Below, in pieces: positions 34,544-47,811 of a DNA stretch of 64,000 nt. How positions within the stretch are numbered: the stretch's first letter is position 1; each line of letters opens with the position of its first letter. Origin of the DNA: Tipula vernalis (lineage: Eukaryota > Arthropoda > Insecta > Diptera > Tipulidae); NCBI GenBank assembly GCA_958295665.1, contig OY282560.1:54498333-54562332 (forward strand), written 5' to 3'. A program made the translations under genes and the position numbers. The notes beneath the pieces are model-generated. The model was not told the origin of the DNA, did no database searches, and saw only the letters and a list, made by a program, of their open reading frames with translations.

Positions 34544-37500
34544 TAAAATTAAAATAATACATCTAAATATCAGAAGTCTTAACCACAATAAAAATGAATT
34601 AGAACATTATATCAACAAAGAAAAAATAGACATTACGTTCCTAAGTGAAACATGGACCAACGAAAACAGCAACGTTAAATTCTTGAATAATAACTCATAT
34701 TTCAAACACAGATCAGATGGATATGGCGGAGTGGGTTTTATAATAAATAATAAATTGCATTATAAAGAAGTGGACAATTACACCAAATATGAACCAATAG
34801 AAGCAATTAATAAAATAATAGATACAACTAATAATACGTTAAATATAATAGGGATATACATTCCACCTAATGCCAACAATACAATAGTACAAAACAAATT
34901 TAAGTTACTAATTAGTGATCATAATTTAAAAAACAAAACAATAATAATAGGAGATTTTAATGCACACCATTCAAGTTGGGAAAACAACTCAAAAGAAGAC
35001 AAAAGAGGAAGAATTCTATCAAATATAATAATGAACTCAAATTTTATAATTCTAAATGATGGCAACCATAGCTGGATTGGACCCCAAGGAAAAAGCTCAG
35101 CAGTAGATATTTCAATTGCAACTCAAGATATCACAAACAAAATAGAATGGCAAATAGATAATACAAAAATTGGATACACAGATCACTTGCCAGTCACAAT
35201 TAAAATGGAAAACACAAATGCATACAACTCACAAACAATCAGAAGAACAAATATAAAAAAATCAATAGAAGACATATTAGAACTGAACCCATCACATACA
35301 TTTGATTTGATAGATTACGAAACAGAATTACAAACAATATTAGAAAAAAACACAAAAGAAATAAGGAATAATAATAAATACATACCAAAAGCGTGGTGGA
35401 CGGAAAAACTAAGGAAACTGTGGGAAATAAAAAAACAAAAACTTAAATTATATAACCAAAATAGACAAAACAAATTTATTGAGATAGAACTTAAAAAAGC
35501 CACAAGTAAGTTAAGATTGGAAATAAGAAGAGAAAAAAAGAAATCCTGGAACAAATTCATTGAAGAAATCAACCCTTGCCTCAACACAAAAGACTTGTGG
35601 TCTAAAGTTAAAATATTCAACAACAAAAAAAGAAGCAGTAACAACATTTTTAATAACATAGAAAACATGAAAAAGTTTATCACATCAAACATCACAGAAT
35701 CTACAATAGAAACAACAAACCAATTAAAATTACCTGACATCATAACCTCAAGATACGAATTCAATCCGGAAGAAATAACAGATATCATTAATAACAGCAA
35801 AAACACAGCTCCAGGGATCAACAAAATATCATATAAAATATTGAAAAAACTACCAGAAAATCACATTAACAAATTAACTGAGCACATTAATAGAATGTGA
35901 TAAAAATAGGAATACCCAGAAATATGGAAGAACATCAAATTAATTCCAGTACCAAAACCTAACAAAAATTTAAACGAAACAGACAATTATAGGGGAATTC
36001 ATTTATACTCAACGCTAGCTAAAATAACTAGTAAACTAATAAAATTCAGGATTATCAAAATAATAGAAAAACAAAAATTACTACCAGAAACATCTTACGG
36101 TTTCAGAAAAGGAAAATCTACCACTGATTATTTAAATCATCTAAAAAACATAATTGAAAAGAATAAAAATGAAAATAAATATACGTTAATAATAACAACA
36201 GACATAGAAAAAGCCTTTGATAAAGTGAACATAAGAAAATTAATCAAAATAATGCAAAATTTCAAAATACCACACAAATATACAAACTGGATCTACAAAT
36301 CACTAATCAACAGGAAAATAATTTTTCAAAATGGACTTCAAGAAATAAACACAACAACAAGTAATAGTCTACCACAAGGAGATCCATTAAGCCCAGATTT
36401 ATTTAATATATACACAAGTAATCTACATAAAATAAATAAGAAAGACATCAATTTACTCCAATATGCAGATGATTTCTTAATCATTATAGCGGCTAAAGAT
36501 AGAAAACAGGCAGAAATTATAGCAAACGAAACAATGGTGAAATTTAACCAAAATTTAAAAGAGTTAGATTTAAAAATAAATCCAAATAAAACTTCATACC
36601 TAAACATAAACAACAAAAGAATAGAAGTACCAATATCAATCAAAATATTCAAAATAAACAACAGAGATATTCAAGAAGCGAGCCAAATTAAAACATTGGG
36701 TTTCATTCTAGATAAAAAACTAGATTATAATATACGCCATAAAACGTTAAAAAATAACTGCATTTCAGCTATAAATTTAATAAAAATATTCGCCAGAAAG
36801 AAAGGAGGTGCCCACCCATCAACGCTATTAAACTTGTACAAAAGTCTTATAGAAAGCAGAATAAGATATAGCGCATTTATTACAAACAGTAACAAAAACA
36901 AAGAGATCATACAAAAAGTTATAAACACAGGATTAAGGATATGTCTGGGCCTAACCAATAACACTCCAATCACAGCTATAATAGCAGAAGCAGGAGACCT
37001 TCCAATCGACCTGAAAATAGAGGCATACAACTATGCATACCTAGCAAAACATATATATAACAACACAATACTGGGACAAAAAGTAATATATAACAAAGCA
37101 AACCGATCCCTAAGAGAACTATACATAAATTATAAAGAATATTTAGATAAACTACCAAAGAAAGAATTAGACGAGATAGCGTTAAGAAATAACGACATAA
37201 ATTTGGAGATAGATATGAATATACTACAAAGAATGGGGAAAAAGAATAACTCTAGCAAATCTCAATTAAAACAAACAGCGGAAAATTATATCAAAGAACA
37301 CGGAGGACTCTCAATAAGCTACACAGATGGTTCTATTACAAACGGAAAAAGGGGCATAGGAATTTATAATAACTACAACGAGGAAACATATAGCTACAAT
37401 ATAGAGGAACAATTTTCAATAAAAACAATAGAAATAATAGCGATTTTAGAGGCCATAAAAATAGCAATACAAAATAATATAAAAACATTAACAATAATTA

Positions 37501-38136
37501 CCGACTCTTTATCTGCGTGTCAATCTTTAAAAAAAAATAATAACAATAACAAAAATACTAAATATTTGGAAAATCAAATATATAAAATAATAATATCAAA
37601 AAACATAAAAATAAAAATAATATGGATCCCAAGCCATATTGGCATACCTGGGAATGAAGAAGCAGATACGGCGGCGAAACAAGGGACGAATTCAACCAGA
37701 AAAATAAAGGTCAAAACACCACTAGAGGAAAATATTAAAATAGTTAAAAATCATATATATCATAAATGGAAAATAGAATTCTTAAACAAAACAATAAGCA
37801 AAGGCACGCAACATAGAAAAACCATAAAAGAAAATATAGATAAGAAACCATGGTTCCACAAAAAGAAGATAGACGCCGGCATGATAAGAAGGATAACCAG
37901 GCTGAGGACAAACCACACATACGATAAAAAAATACTTAAAATTAATCAAAAAAATAGAAAGTGACATTTGTGAGAACTGCAATGAAAAGGAAGACGCAAG
38001 ACATATAATAGAAGATTGCAGGAAATACAGCATAGTTAGAGATAAATACGACACAATCAAAACCAAAAAATTAGAAGTCATATTATCGAATAACAAAATG
38101 GAAGAATACTTCGAATTAAATAAATTCTTAAAATAG
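34521..38136 (+). pseudogene. F2 ORF2: endonuclease, RT, RNase H, CCHC
   Basis: Start ATG 34521. The AP endonuclease spans about the first 230 codons (IIHLNIRSLNHNK, FLSETWT, GDFNAHHSSWEN, TDHLPVTI). A cluster of in-frame stops at 35898-35909 separates it from RT in the same frame (NYRGIHLYS, YGFRKGKSTTDYL, LQYADDFLII). RNase H has YTDGSITNGKRGIG, IEIIAILEAIK, ITDSLSACQSL and WIPSHIGIPGNEEAD. A frameshift near 37945 leads to the C-terminal knuckle CENCNEKEDARHIIEDC and the stop at 38134-38136. This domain set places it with RNase H-bearing I-type LINEs. Confidence 0.9.
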
Positions 38137-38237
38137 ATAAAAGCAGACTTATAAAAAACAGTATAGATAAAATTAAAATAAGACATAAAAAAAAGAAGTT
38201 AATATTTGAATCAGTAAAGTTAACATAACAAATAAAA

Positions 38238-40412
38238 GGGCTCGTCACGAGCATTTCGTATTTGCGTATTTCGTAATTTCGTAAATTTGACATCTCTTCT
38301 GATTGGTTTAAATTATTTCCCCTAAATAGCAAGAAACATCAAAAATAAACAAGCTCACAGGCTATTTATTTTCGTAATTTCTTCAGCGTATAGCCTGAAT
38401 TCCATTGCGAATAAAAGTTTGTCAGTCAAAATAAAGGGAGATAAAAATATAAAATCGGTGGTTGTGTGAAAGAAACACAAAACGAAGTCAGTCAAGATTT
38501 TACTTACATCAAATGTGTGTTTGTATTAGTGGATCGCCATAATTATGGTCAAAAATTATCAAAATCGAAGTCATTTTATGGTTATTCATCTAAAGCATGG
38601 TTTCCACGATGGCGAGGCGAAAAAATTAGTCAAATTAAAAAGAGGAAGGAATAAAAAAAAATAACATAAGAGTGAATGAAACTGCAACAAGTCGTTACTC
38701 CGAATTTTTATTTATTTATTTTTGACGTTTCAATTATTAAAATTAAATTTTGTTAAAATTGGATACTGTTGAGTAACTAATGGCAATATATGCCGTTATG
38801 TTTTCAAGTAGCACTGAGAGTGATTCTGGCGATGAAAAATGTGTTCCCCAAATCAAAAAAAATATATATATATTTAATAATAAAATAAATATAAAATTTT
38901 CTTTAAATTGACAATATGAATTCCGAAAATCAGCGGCTAATCCGAAAAAAGATGATGCATCTAATCTTTTTTTCGGATTAGACGTCCTAATTCGGAGTGC
39001 TGAATTAAAATTTTTAAAATTGGACGTCCCAATTTTTCTGTCAAAATGGTATTTTCTCTCTATCGTACTATTGGTGAATTTTTGCTTTCTCTTTTTAGTT
39101 TGACTAATTTTTTCGCCTCGCCATCGTGGAAACCATGCTTAATATACGCACACAAATTTTGTGTACGAACGCAAATTTTTTTCCGCACACTAAGTTAATT
39201 AAAAGTTTGTTATTTTTATGGAAAGTGTCATAATTTTTTTTTGGCGGTTGCTTCTAAAATAGCTGTGATAATAAAAAAATATAAATTGTGTACAGTTAAA
39301 TTGTGATCATTTGTGATAATATCGCTAAATACTATTATTGGCATTTTAATAAAGTGATGGTTTTTTTTTTAAATAATTTATTGGCGGTGAAAAAGCCAAA
39401 TTAAAACTCCAAGTGATAACCAAAAATTTATTTTTTTTATTTTTATTTTTTGCTGTCGCTGTCAAAATTTATCAAGATATTTGTGCTATAAAAAAAATAA
39501 AAAAAACATGCTTTATCTTTGTCACTCCAATGGATTTTTTTTTTTGTTGTCTTCTTTCGACTTGAAGTCAGTTCAGTCAATTATTCACAGTGGAATTCAG
39601 GCTTATATGGTTATTGCTGGATTTAAAATTTTTTCTGTGACTACTAGTGATTTTTTTGAGTAAATTAAATTAATTTATTGTTTATATGTACTTAAATTTA
39701 CTGTTGATTGCCTTCAGTATTGTTTTTTTGGTGTGAATTATAAATTACATGAAAATGAGCTGTAGACAATCTGGGCCATTTCCCAAAATTTGCATTCTTA
39801 TTTATTTTTATTTATTAAAAATCACATTTAATCACAGAAGATACGTTATTTAACAGCTAAAATGCGTTAGATTTAACTGAGTGTTAAGGAAAAACACTAC
39901 CTAGTTTATATGAAACTATCTTAAAACGTACGAAAATAATCTGATTTTAATAAATAAATAAATCTAAAGAAAAAACTCTAACGACGAAATATCCTACCTA
40001 AATATTACGAATTTTTTATTTACATATTTGCGTTTTTTTTTATACATACTTGATTTTCTCAAAACAATATACCGGCTAAGAGTAGCCGGAAGACATTTCA
40101 ATTAAATTTTTAATATTATTTAATAAATATTGGTAGTAATCACAACAAAAAATTGTATTTGTAACTCTTCATACAAAATATAGTTTGTTTTTCAATAAAG
40201 CATATAGGGAATTTGTCTAGTTTCAATCTATAATTTTAAAATTTTAACTCATGCTGAAAACATTCTTACGAAAATATTTACGCAAATAAAAGTAGCCCGT
40301 GAGCGTGTTTATATTTGACGTTTCTTGCTTATTTAGGAGAAATAATTTAAACCAATCAGAAGAGACGTCAAATTTACGAAATACGCAAATACGAAATGCT
40401 CGTGACGAGCCC
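38238..40412. mobile_element. Foldback-type DNA element with long inverted repeats
   Basis: The ends begin GGGCTCGTCACGAGCATTTC and are inverted repeats for about 160-170 bp with few mismatches (38238 to about 38400, and about 40245-40412). A TAAA-like flank is present on both sides, giving a probable 4-bp target duplication. No transposase ORF was seen. It is inserted in the F2 3' region and contains the MITE at 38594-39139. The rest of the interior is AT-rich with no gene. Confidence 0.85.
38594..39139. mobile_element. MITE, 546 bp, TAA target duplication
   Basis: Terminal inverted repeats begin AGCATGGTTTCCACGATGGC and match for over 40 bp. TAA flanks both sides (38591-38593 and 39140-39142), as in PIF/Harbinger-type elements. 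It is nested in the foldback element. No coding capacity. Confidence 0.9.
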
Positions 40413-40527
40413 TAAAGTTTGTTATGTGTAATTGGACAAACAAATAAACAACAAATGTCAAACAACAACAAATAAAAAACAAATGTCAAAATAAAAATCT
40501 TGGTGATGTGAGCGACGCCGTTCAAGA

Positions 40528-42197
40528 TGACTGCACGAGTATGGATATAAATCCGTACAAACTGAATCCGAACGAAGTTAGTAACTTATTTGACGTTTTG
40601 CTCAATAAATTCCCCTAAATTCATCTATTTTACTTGTCAATTCACTTTTGTTTTTTTTAAATTTCAATTTGTGCTTGGCTGTTTATACACAAAATTTATT
40701 TTTTGTGGTTTTCGAATATTATGATTAAAATAAATAGTTTAATCCCTTTGTATCATTTATTAATCAATTAAATTTTTGCCAACGTTCGTATTTTCTCTTT
40801 CTTTGTGTTAAATTAAACTAAATTTGTTAAACTAAACCGTGTAGTAACCTAAATTAAATTTCTTTGTAACTATAATAATAACTAGTACAGATTATATCCG
40901 TGTAAACGCAACTTACTCTATTATTATTTGGTCTTTCAAAAAGTTTAACGACCTCACCAGCGACGCATCTCTTGGCTTAAAAATGCCCGCACTTCCACTT
41001 TTGAGTGGCTTTAATAACTTTACGTACTTTGCGCGTATAATTTTCCACCGCTTCTTGCATAATTCTGATGAAACTGACGGCAAATGACGGCTTTAGAGCA
41101 GTGTTTTTATAATTTAAATTTTCCAAGTGATATACAAATTCTCTACCCTCCTTTCGGACTTCCTCGATGATTCTGTCATCTAAATCAGCCATTCCTAAAA
41201 CAATAAAATTAATTGTAATTTAAATCTAACTAAAATCAATTTTACATTAATTCAAATAAAATTCGCCTTGCATAAAAAATTCAAAAATACATAATTGAAA
41301 CTACCTATTCCGAATTGTTTGTGCAAGATAAATTTTTATTGAATCGTAAGATCAACACAACTTACTATTTTCGTTAAATTTTGTAATTTAAAAACAAATA
41401 ATTTTTATTGTTGAATAACGTTTATTATTACCGAACCAAAAATCAAATTTGTTTCATAAATCGAAGCGTCATAAATAAGCAAAAAAGGGGAAAAAATAGC
41501 TCATAATATATATTTTTTGGTATGGTTATGTTGGTTTTCTGCGGATATTTTGCTTAATGTTGAAATAATTTTAACTCGAGAGGAGAAATAGGGGAATATA
41601 TTTTCGGTCACATGACCGGATTTAGATTGTACGGATTTATATCCATACTCGTGCAGTCACCTTCTAAGTGACTGCACGAGTATGGATATAAATCCGTACA
41701 ATCTGAATCCGGTCATTCATCCAATGAAATTACCCAAATATTGTCATGTGACCGAAAATATATTCCCCTATTTCTCCTCTCGAGTTAAAATTATTTTAAC
41801 ATTAAGCAAAATATCCGCAGAAAACCAACATAACCATACCAAAAAATATATATTATGAGTTATTTTTTCCCCTTTTTTGCTTATTTATGACGCTTCGATT
41901 TATGAAACAAATTTGATTTTTGGTTCGGTAATAATAAACGTTATTCAACAATAAAAATTATTTGTTTTTAAATTACTATAAAAATTATTTTGTTTTTTAA
42001 ATTTTGTTTTTAATTTATTTGTTAATAAATTTTGTGTATAAACAGCCAAGCACAAATTGAAATTCAAAACAAAAACAAAAGTGAATTGACAAGTAAAATA
42101 GACGAATTTAGGGGAATTTATTGAGCAAAACGTCAAATAAGTTACTAACTTCGTTCGGATTCAGATTGTACGGATTTATATCCATACTCGTGCAGTC
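40528..42197. mobile_element. Tail-to-tail palindromic DNA element
   Basis: The terminal motif TGACTGCACGAGTATGGATA occurs four times: forward at 40528, reverse ending 41659, forward at 41669 and reverse ending 42197. The left unit (about 1.13 kb) and right unit (about 0.53 kb) face each other across an 8-9-bp spacer. The right unit is an inverted, internally deleted version of the left. Inner arms of about 280-310 bp differ mainly by a 29-bp insertion near 41717. The left unit alone contains the ORF at 40977-41192. Confidence 0.85.
40977..41192 (-). CDS. Small MADF/SANT-like ORF inside palindromic element
   Basis: A 71-aa ORF starting MADLDDRIIEEVRKEG and ending at a stop in the left unit. 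The II-x-EVRK ... YKN spacing recalls the start of a MADF DNA-binding domain, which is often captured by or encoded in Harbinger-type transposons. The second half (IMQEAVENYTRKVRKVIKAT) is a basic helical stretch and does not complete a canonical MADF. It could be one exon of a larger gene. Expression and function are unknown. Confidence 0.4.
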   Translation of the reverse strand: MADLDDRIIEEVRKEGREFVYHLENLNYKNTALKPSFAVSFIRIMQEAVENYTRKVRKVIKATQKWKCGHF

Positions 42198-43241
42198 ACC
42201 TAACCAAACAAATAAGTTAAAATATAAATAAAAAAAAAAGTATATCCTAAATAATTTTTTTTTTGGTTGGCCATGTATACAGAAACGTTAATTTCATATT
42301 GTTTTTTTTAAAGTTATTCCATTGCCAATATTATAATAATTCCAACTACAAAATGGAGACGTTAATGAAAATATTGGTAAATAATAAGAAAAATTTATAC
42401 ATTTTATAAATATTTATACATACATATATTAACGTGTGTTATTTGCAGAAGAGTATGGGGCTGCCCGTAGCCGTCGTGATTTTCACTTCGTTGTCTGGTT
42501 TCATAGTTTTAAGTAAGGAGAAACATGTTGACTAAATGCAATTGGATATTAGAAAATTGATTTAATTTTGTTCATTTCACAGGATTGTATCCAATATTAC
42601 TAGATCTCGACAACGAGGATCATGAATCAAGTAGAATGGACATATGGATATTTTTGTTGATGATATTTTTAGGAACATTGATCGCCATATTAATAAGCGA
42701 TTTTTTGGTTGGAACCTTTATCGCAACTCTAATCGGATTGGGTACAGAATGTGTCTTAATCATCCTTACAAAAATATGTATGTACATACCTTGTAAATAG
42801 AACTGTTATATTCATTGTTGTTCTTGGTTTAGGATTAAGTATAGGATTTTTACAAACGATCATTTCCACATTTTATGGCGATTGTTATGACAACGATTTA
42901 TGGTACAGCGAAGGGAGTCATTATAATTTGTACATGCTGGGCTATTTCACTGCGTATTTTCTTTCGGTATTGATCACTCCATTAGTATACAGCACAGGTC
43001 TTTATGGTGTGTGCGAGCCCTCATCACCCAATTGTTACAAATTTCCGCTTAGTATTGCGATTATTTGTTTAGCAGCGACGATGGCAAGTAATGTCGTTTT
43101 CCTGTTGCAACAAAAAACAGATTCGGAGCGAAACTCAAGTGACAGCAGCTGTCATTCGTCGCTCGGTAAAATTTTTCGGAGCGATTACTAATGTGGTTTT
43201 CCTGTTGCAACAAAAAACAGATTCGGAGTCGAATCCGATAC

Positions 43242-43694
43242 TGGGTTTCCATCGTCATAATATAATAGCATAATAGTATTATACTATGACGATGGAAACC
43301 CGAAGTTGATAGTATAATAGTTTATTATAATATTTCATTATACTAGCTATCAAAAATATGATAGGTAGCAAATTGTAATTTTAACAGTGCAAACATGGCA
43401 GTGTATAGGCTTGTTTGAATTGTTTTTCAAATTAATTTTTTTAGGCTGCGGTTGTAGTGTGTTTTTTATATTTTTTATATTACTTCAAGTAATATTTATC
43501 TGGTAATTATAAATATGCACAAAATATGCGTTTTAATAATTTTTCGCTATCAAAATAATGAATTGCGTCCAAGTTCCCATACAAAAATATAAAACGATTT
43601 TAACTTCACACCAAATGATGGAAACACGATAGGGAAAAATAGTATAATAGTATTATACTATTTTGCTATTATACTATTGACGATGGAAACGTGG
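43242..43694. mobile_element. MITE, 453 bp, TAC flanks
   Basis: Ends TGGGTTTCCATCGTCA and TGACGATGGAAACGTGG, flanked by TAC on both sides (43239-43241 and 43695-43697). The opposite arm of the host palindrome (near 53415) lacks it. An internal mini-palindrome with the same terminal core lies at about 43243-43302. It belongs with the GGTTTCCA-type MITEs. Confidence 0.8.
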
Positions 43695-44379
43695 TACGAG
43701 TTGAAAAATGACAGTTTTTTGACGTTTTAACTGGAACAGCCAAAAATCCGGATTCTGCGATTTTTTGTTTTTTATATGGTTGTGTGAATATACGTATTAA
43801 TTGTCAAATTCTATTTTTATAATTAGATTGATAATATTGATGAAATTTTCCGTAAATTAATAAATAATTTATTGTAATCATGTTATTTGTTGTATTATTT
43901 GTTAATTATTTTACTGTTTTTTAAATATATTTTTCCGCATATTTATTTTGATGTTTAAATGACATTTCGATGACATTTAAATGTAATCGTGTTAGTTATC
44001 GCTCCGAAAAATTTTACCGAGCGACGAATGACAGCTGCTGTCACTTGAGTTTCGCTCCGAATCTGTTTTTTGTTGCAACAGGAAAACGACATAACACGAT
44101 TACATTTAAATGTCATCGAAATGTCATTTAAACATCAAAATAAATATGCGGAAAAATATATTTAAAAAACAGTAAAATAATTAACAAATAATACAACAAA
44201 TAACATGATTACAATAAATTATTTATTAATTTACGGAAAATTTCATCAATATTATCAATCTAATTGTTGTTGTTGTTGTTGTTGTTATTTTCATTTGCTT
44301 AGGTCGACTAGCACGTATGCTGTATATGACCTTCTATTGTTTATAGTGGATGATCAAACTGTTTAATTAAGGTGAAAAG

Positions 44380-47300
44380 TTAGAGATTATAATTAATGTC
44401 TTTTATAAATTTACATAATGTTTTATAATTATTAGTATTATTGGATTTCAATATATCGATTAGTTTATTGTTTATTATTAAAGGATATTTGTTTCTTGTA
44501 TTATTATATTTAGAACATTTACTTATTATATGTTTATTATCTTCAATGACATTACATGTATCACATATATTATTATTCTCAAAACCCATAAGATTTTTAA
44601 ATTTTTTATTATATGCATGACCAGATCTTAGTCTATTAATTTGTTTTATATCATGTGAGTTAATTTTAGCATTTTTAAACCAAATTTTATTGGGAGGGGT
44701 GATATTAATTTTTTTGTTATATTTGCCTTTTGAAGTTGTCCAGTTGTTATATAGGTTATGCCATTCTTGTGTTATTGTTTTATCAATTATTTTAAAAGAA
44801 TCTTCTAATGTTATTAAATTGTCTAGAGGCTCATTATTCTCCAAAACTGCTTGTTTAGCCAATTTATCTGCAATTTCATTTCCATTTATTCCAGAGTGAC
44901 CAGGAATCCATTGTATAATTACATTAATCTTATCGTTATTAATTAGTGTTTTTATAATTTCGTTTTCATAAAACTTAGATTTATTAAATTTTATTACATT
45001 AATTAAAGAATCACAATTGATTTTAGAATCTGTAAATATGATGATTTTATCAAGGTTTAACTGTATTGATTTTTCAATAGCAGTTTTAATAGCAATTAAT
45101 TCAATAGTTTTAATAGAAGCAAAATTTTTTAATTTAATTTTATGAATAATATTTAAATTTTTAAAATAAATTCCAATGCCACCAATGTCTGCACTCAGTG
45201 AGCCATCAGTGAAAATATGATAATAATCTTTATATTTATTAGAAATCTGGATATAGTTTGATTGTATTTCAATATGATTCATGATAGAAGAGTTGTGATT
45301 ATTAATATTATTGTTTATTGTTAAATTCTTGATACTATCCTTAATGTAAATTTTGTTAACTTTTGAAATATTTGATAGAAAATCATATTCAGAATATAAT
45401 TCCCTAAATTTAGGAATTATATTATTATCTATAATATTATCATATATATTATTATTTTTATAAATGTTTTTAGTAATATAAATTAAGGTATTCTTTTTAT
45501 TATCTAGGAAAGCTGGAAGAGTGTTTGATTCAGCTAATATTGTAGAAATAGGTGTGGATTTTGTGAAACCTAATATAATTCTTAAATTTTTGTTAATTAA
45601 TTGTTGTTTAATATTAAGAGAATTTTTAAAGTTTAAGGGAGTTATTATATCAGCAAAACTAATTTTTGAATGTATCAATGATTTAAATAAATTTAACATT
45701 ATTTGAGGGTGAGCTCCTCCATTTTTATTAGAAATCATTTTCAATAAATTAAAAGAATTAGAAGTTTCCTTATCTAAGTTTTTGTAGTGATTTAGTAAAG
45801 ATAATTTATTATTAAAAGATATTCCCAATAATTTAATAATTTTTACTTCCTTTAAAAAATAATTGTTAACTTTAATCTTATAATTAGAATTTTTATTTTT
45901 GAACAATCGAATATAAGAAGTCTTCTCAAAGTTAATACTAAGATTTATATTATTTAATTCAGAATTTAGTTCATTTAATACACGATTACAATAATCGAAT
46001 GATAAAGATTCATTAGGACTTTTAATCAAAATAGCTAGATCATCAGCAAATTGGTATATTGAAATGTTATTGTTTTGAAGATTGTGGATATTTGAAGTAT
46101 ATATATTAAATAAAGTTGGACTTTAGCAGGAACCTTGTGGAATACCCTTGTTTGTTGTTTGTTTAATATAGTTAACACCGTTATTAAAAATTATTGTTCT
46201 ATTTGTTAGATGTTGATAAATCCAGTTAATAGTATTATCTGGTGTATTAATGTTAATGAGTTTATCGATGAGAATATTTTTATCAACGTTATCGAAAGCT
46301 TTTTTGATATCTGTGGTAATTAGTATTAGATTTTTGTTATTTCTCTTTTCCTTGAAAATTTCTGAAAATAGATTAACGAAATAATCCGTAATGCTATAAC
46401 CCTTTCTAAAACCGAAAGAATTAAGTGGAATAATTTTATTAATATTCAAATGTAATATTAAATCATTCAAAATCATTTTATCAAAGATTTTTGAAATAGA
46501 GTTTTGTAAACAGATAGGTCTGTAATTATCAGTAATTAGATCATCTTTATGTGGCTTTTTAATTGAAATAATTTTAAAAATTTTCCAATTTTGAGGATAA
46601 ATATGATTGTTATAAATGTTATTTAAATAATTAACAAGATGAATTAAAATATTAGGATTATTGTTAATGATCTTTTGGAGAACTTTAAAGGATAGTTTAT
46701 CATTACCTGGAGCTGATTTAGCTTTACATTTCAGGATATTTAATATCTGATTATTATTAAATTTATTATTATCAATATTATTAGAAATACTCCTAGGAAG
46801 TTTAAAATTTTCACAGGAATTAGGGAAATTAGTATTAATAAATTTTTTTGCCATATCATGGTTTTCTAGTAAGTTGAAAGAAATAGATTTTTTATTTCTT
46901 ATTTTGTTAATTTTGATCCATAGATCTTTACTATTAATGTCATTATTTAAGTTTTCAATGAACGAATTCCAGGATTTTCTCTTAGCTTTTACTATTTCTT
47001 TTCTCAAAATAGCTGTAGATTTAAGTAATTCCATTGCTGTGAATAAGTTTTTACATTTATTATAAATTTTTTGTTTATTTAATTTTATCTTCCATAATCT
47101 GTCTAAGGAGGGATTCCACCAAGGTTTAGGGATGTTGTATCTATTTATATTGGTTGATCTAGTATTATTAATAATTATATTATTAATTAAATTTTCTATA
47201 TTGTTATTAATGTTAATAGAGTCGATTTTGTCAGTGTCATTAATAACGCCAGACCAATCTATAAAGTCTTTTTTAAGAAATTTATTCAGTTTGAAGTTAA

Positions 47301-47811
47301 TTATAATCGGCAAGTGGTCAGAGCCTATAAAATCATTTGATACTCTCCAAGATAGCTTGTCAAAAATATCCGAGGAGGATAAGGCAATGTCAATTGCCGA
47401 ACTGGAATTATTTTTGAAGTTGAATCTTGTATGATTACCATTGTTAAGTATTTGAAAATTGCTATTGTTAATGATGTTAGCTATATGATTACCTTTTCTA
47501 TTGTTAGTTGAAGAGGAGTCCCATAAACTATTGTGTGCGTTAATGTCACCAACAATTATCGTGTTTAAATGGTTATTGAAATGTTGAATCATATTACTAA
47601 AGTCGATTAAATCTGAATTGTAATTATTATTTGGAGGGTTATAAAAATTTATTAGGTTTAAAGAAAAATTTTTGTATTTGATATTAGTATATAGAAATTC
47701 GATGTGGTTAAAATTTAAATTTATATCTATTTTTTTGAAAGCTATTTTTTTGTGTATAAAAAACGCCAAACCACCGTAACCCCAAACCACCGTTTTTTTT
47801 GTTTTATACAC
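44380..47811 (-). pseudogene. F1 ORF2, 5'-deleted, single stop in RT
   Basis: Frame from the endonuclease (GYGGLAFFIHKK, GDINAHNSLWDS, GSDHLPIII) into RT (YRPICLQNSIS, GFRKGYSITDYF, GIPQGSC). A TAA at 46123-46125 replaces a Leu codon present in the plus copy. The frame continues from there through the Asp-Asp box into RNase H (FTDGSLSADIGG, IQWIPGHSGINGNE) and the knuckle CDTCNVIEDNKHIISKC, stopping at 44380. The N terminus of the endonuclease is lost in the internal deletion. Confidence 0.9.

Larger units (their letters stand above)
32926..42237 (+). mobile_element. I-group LINE, family F2, with nested insertions
   Basis: Flanked by a 15-bp target duplication aagtatatcctaaat (32911-32925 and 42238-42252); copy 1 has the single uninterrupted site at 12480-12495. 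It contains a 5' UTR, ORF1 (33129-34543), ORF2 (34521-38136) and a 3' region split by a foldback element (38238-40412) and a palindromic element (40528-42197). It ends in an A-rich tail next to the target duplication. It appears full length but its ORFs are broken. Confidence 0.9.

Noticed and set aside
35315..35824. 169-codon minus-strand ORF inside F2 ORF2
   Set aside because: Antisense shadow of the AT-rich LINE coding strand; hydrophobic because the sense strand is Lys/Asn-rich.
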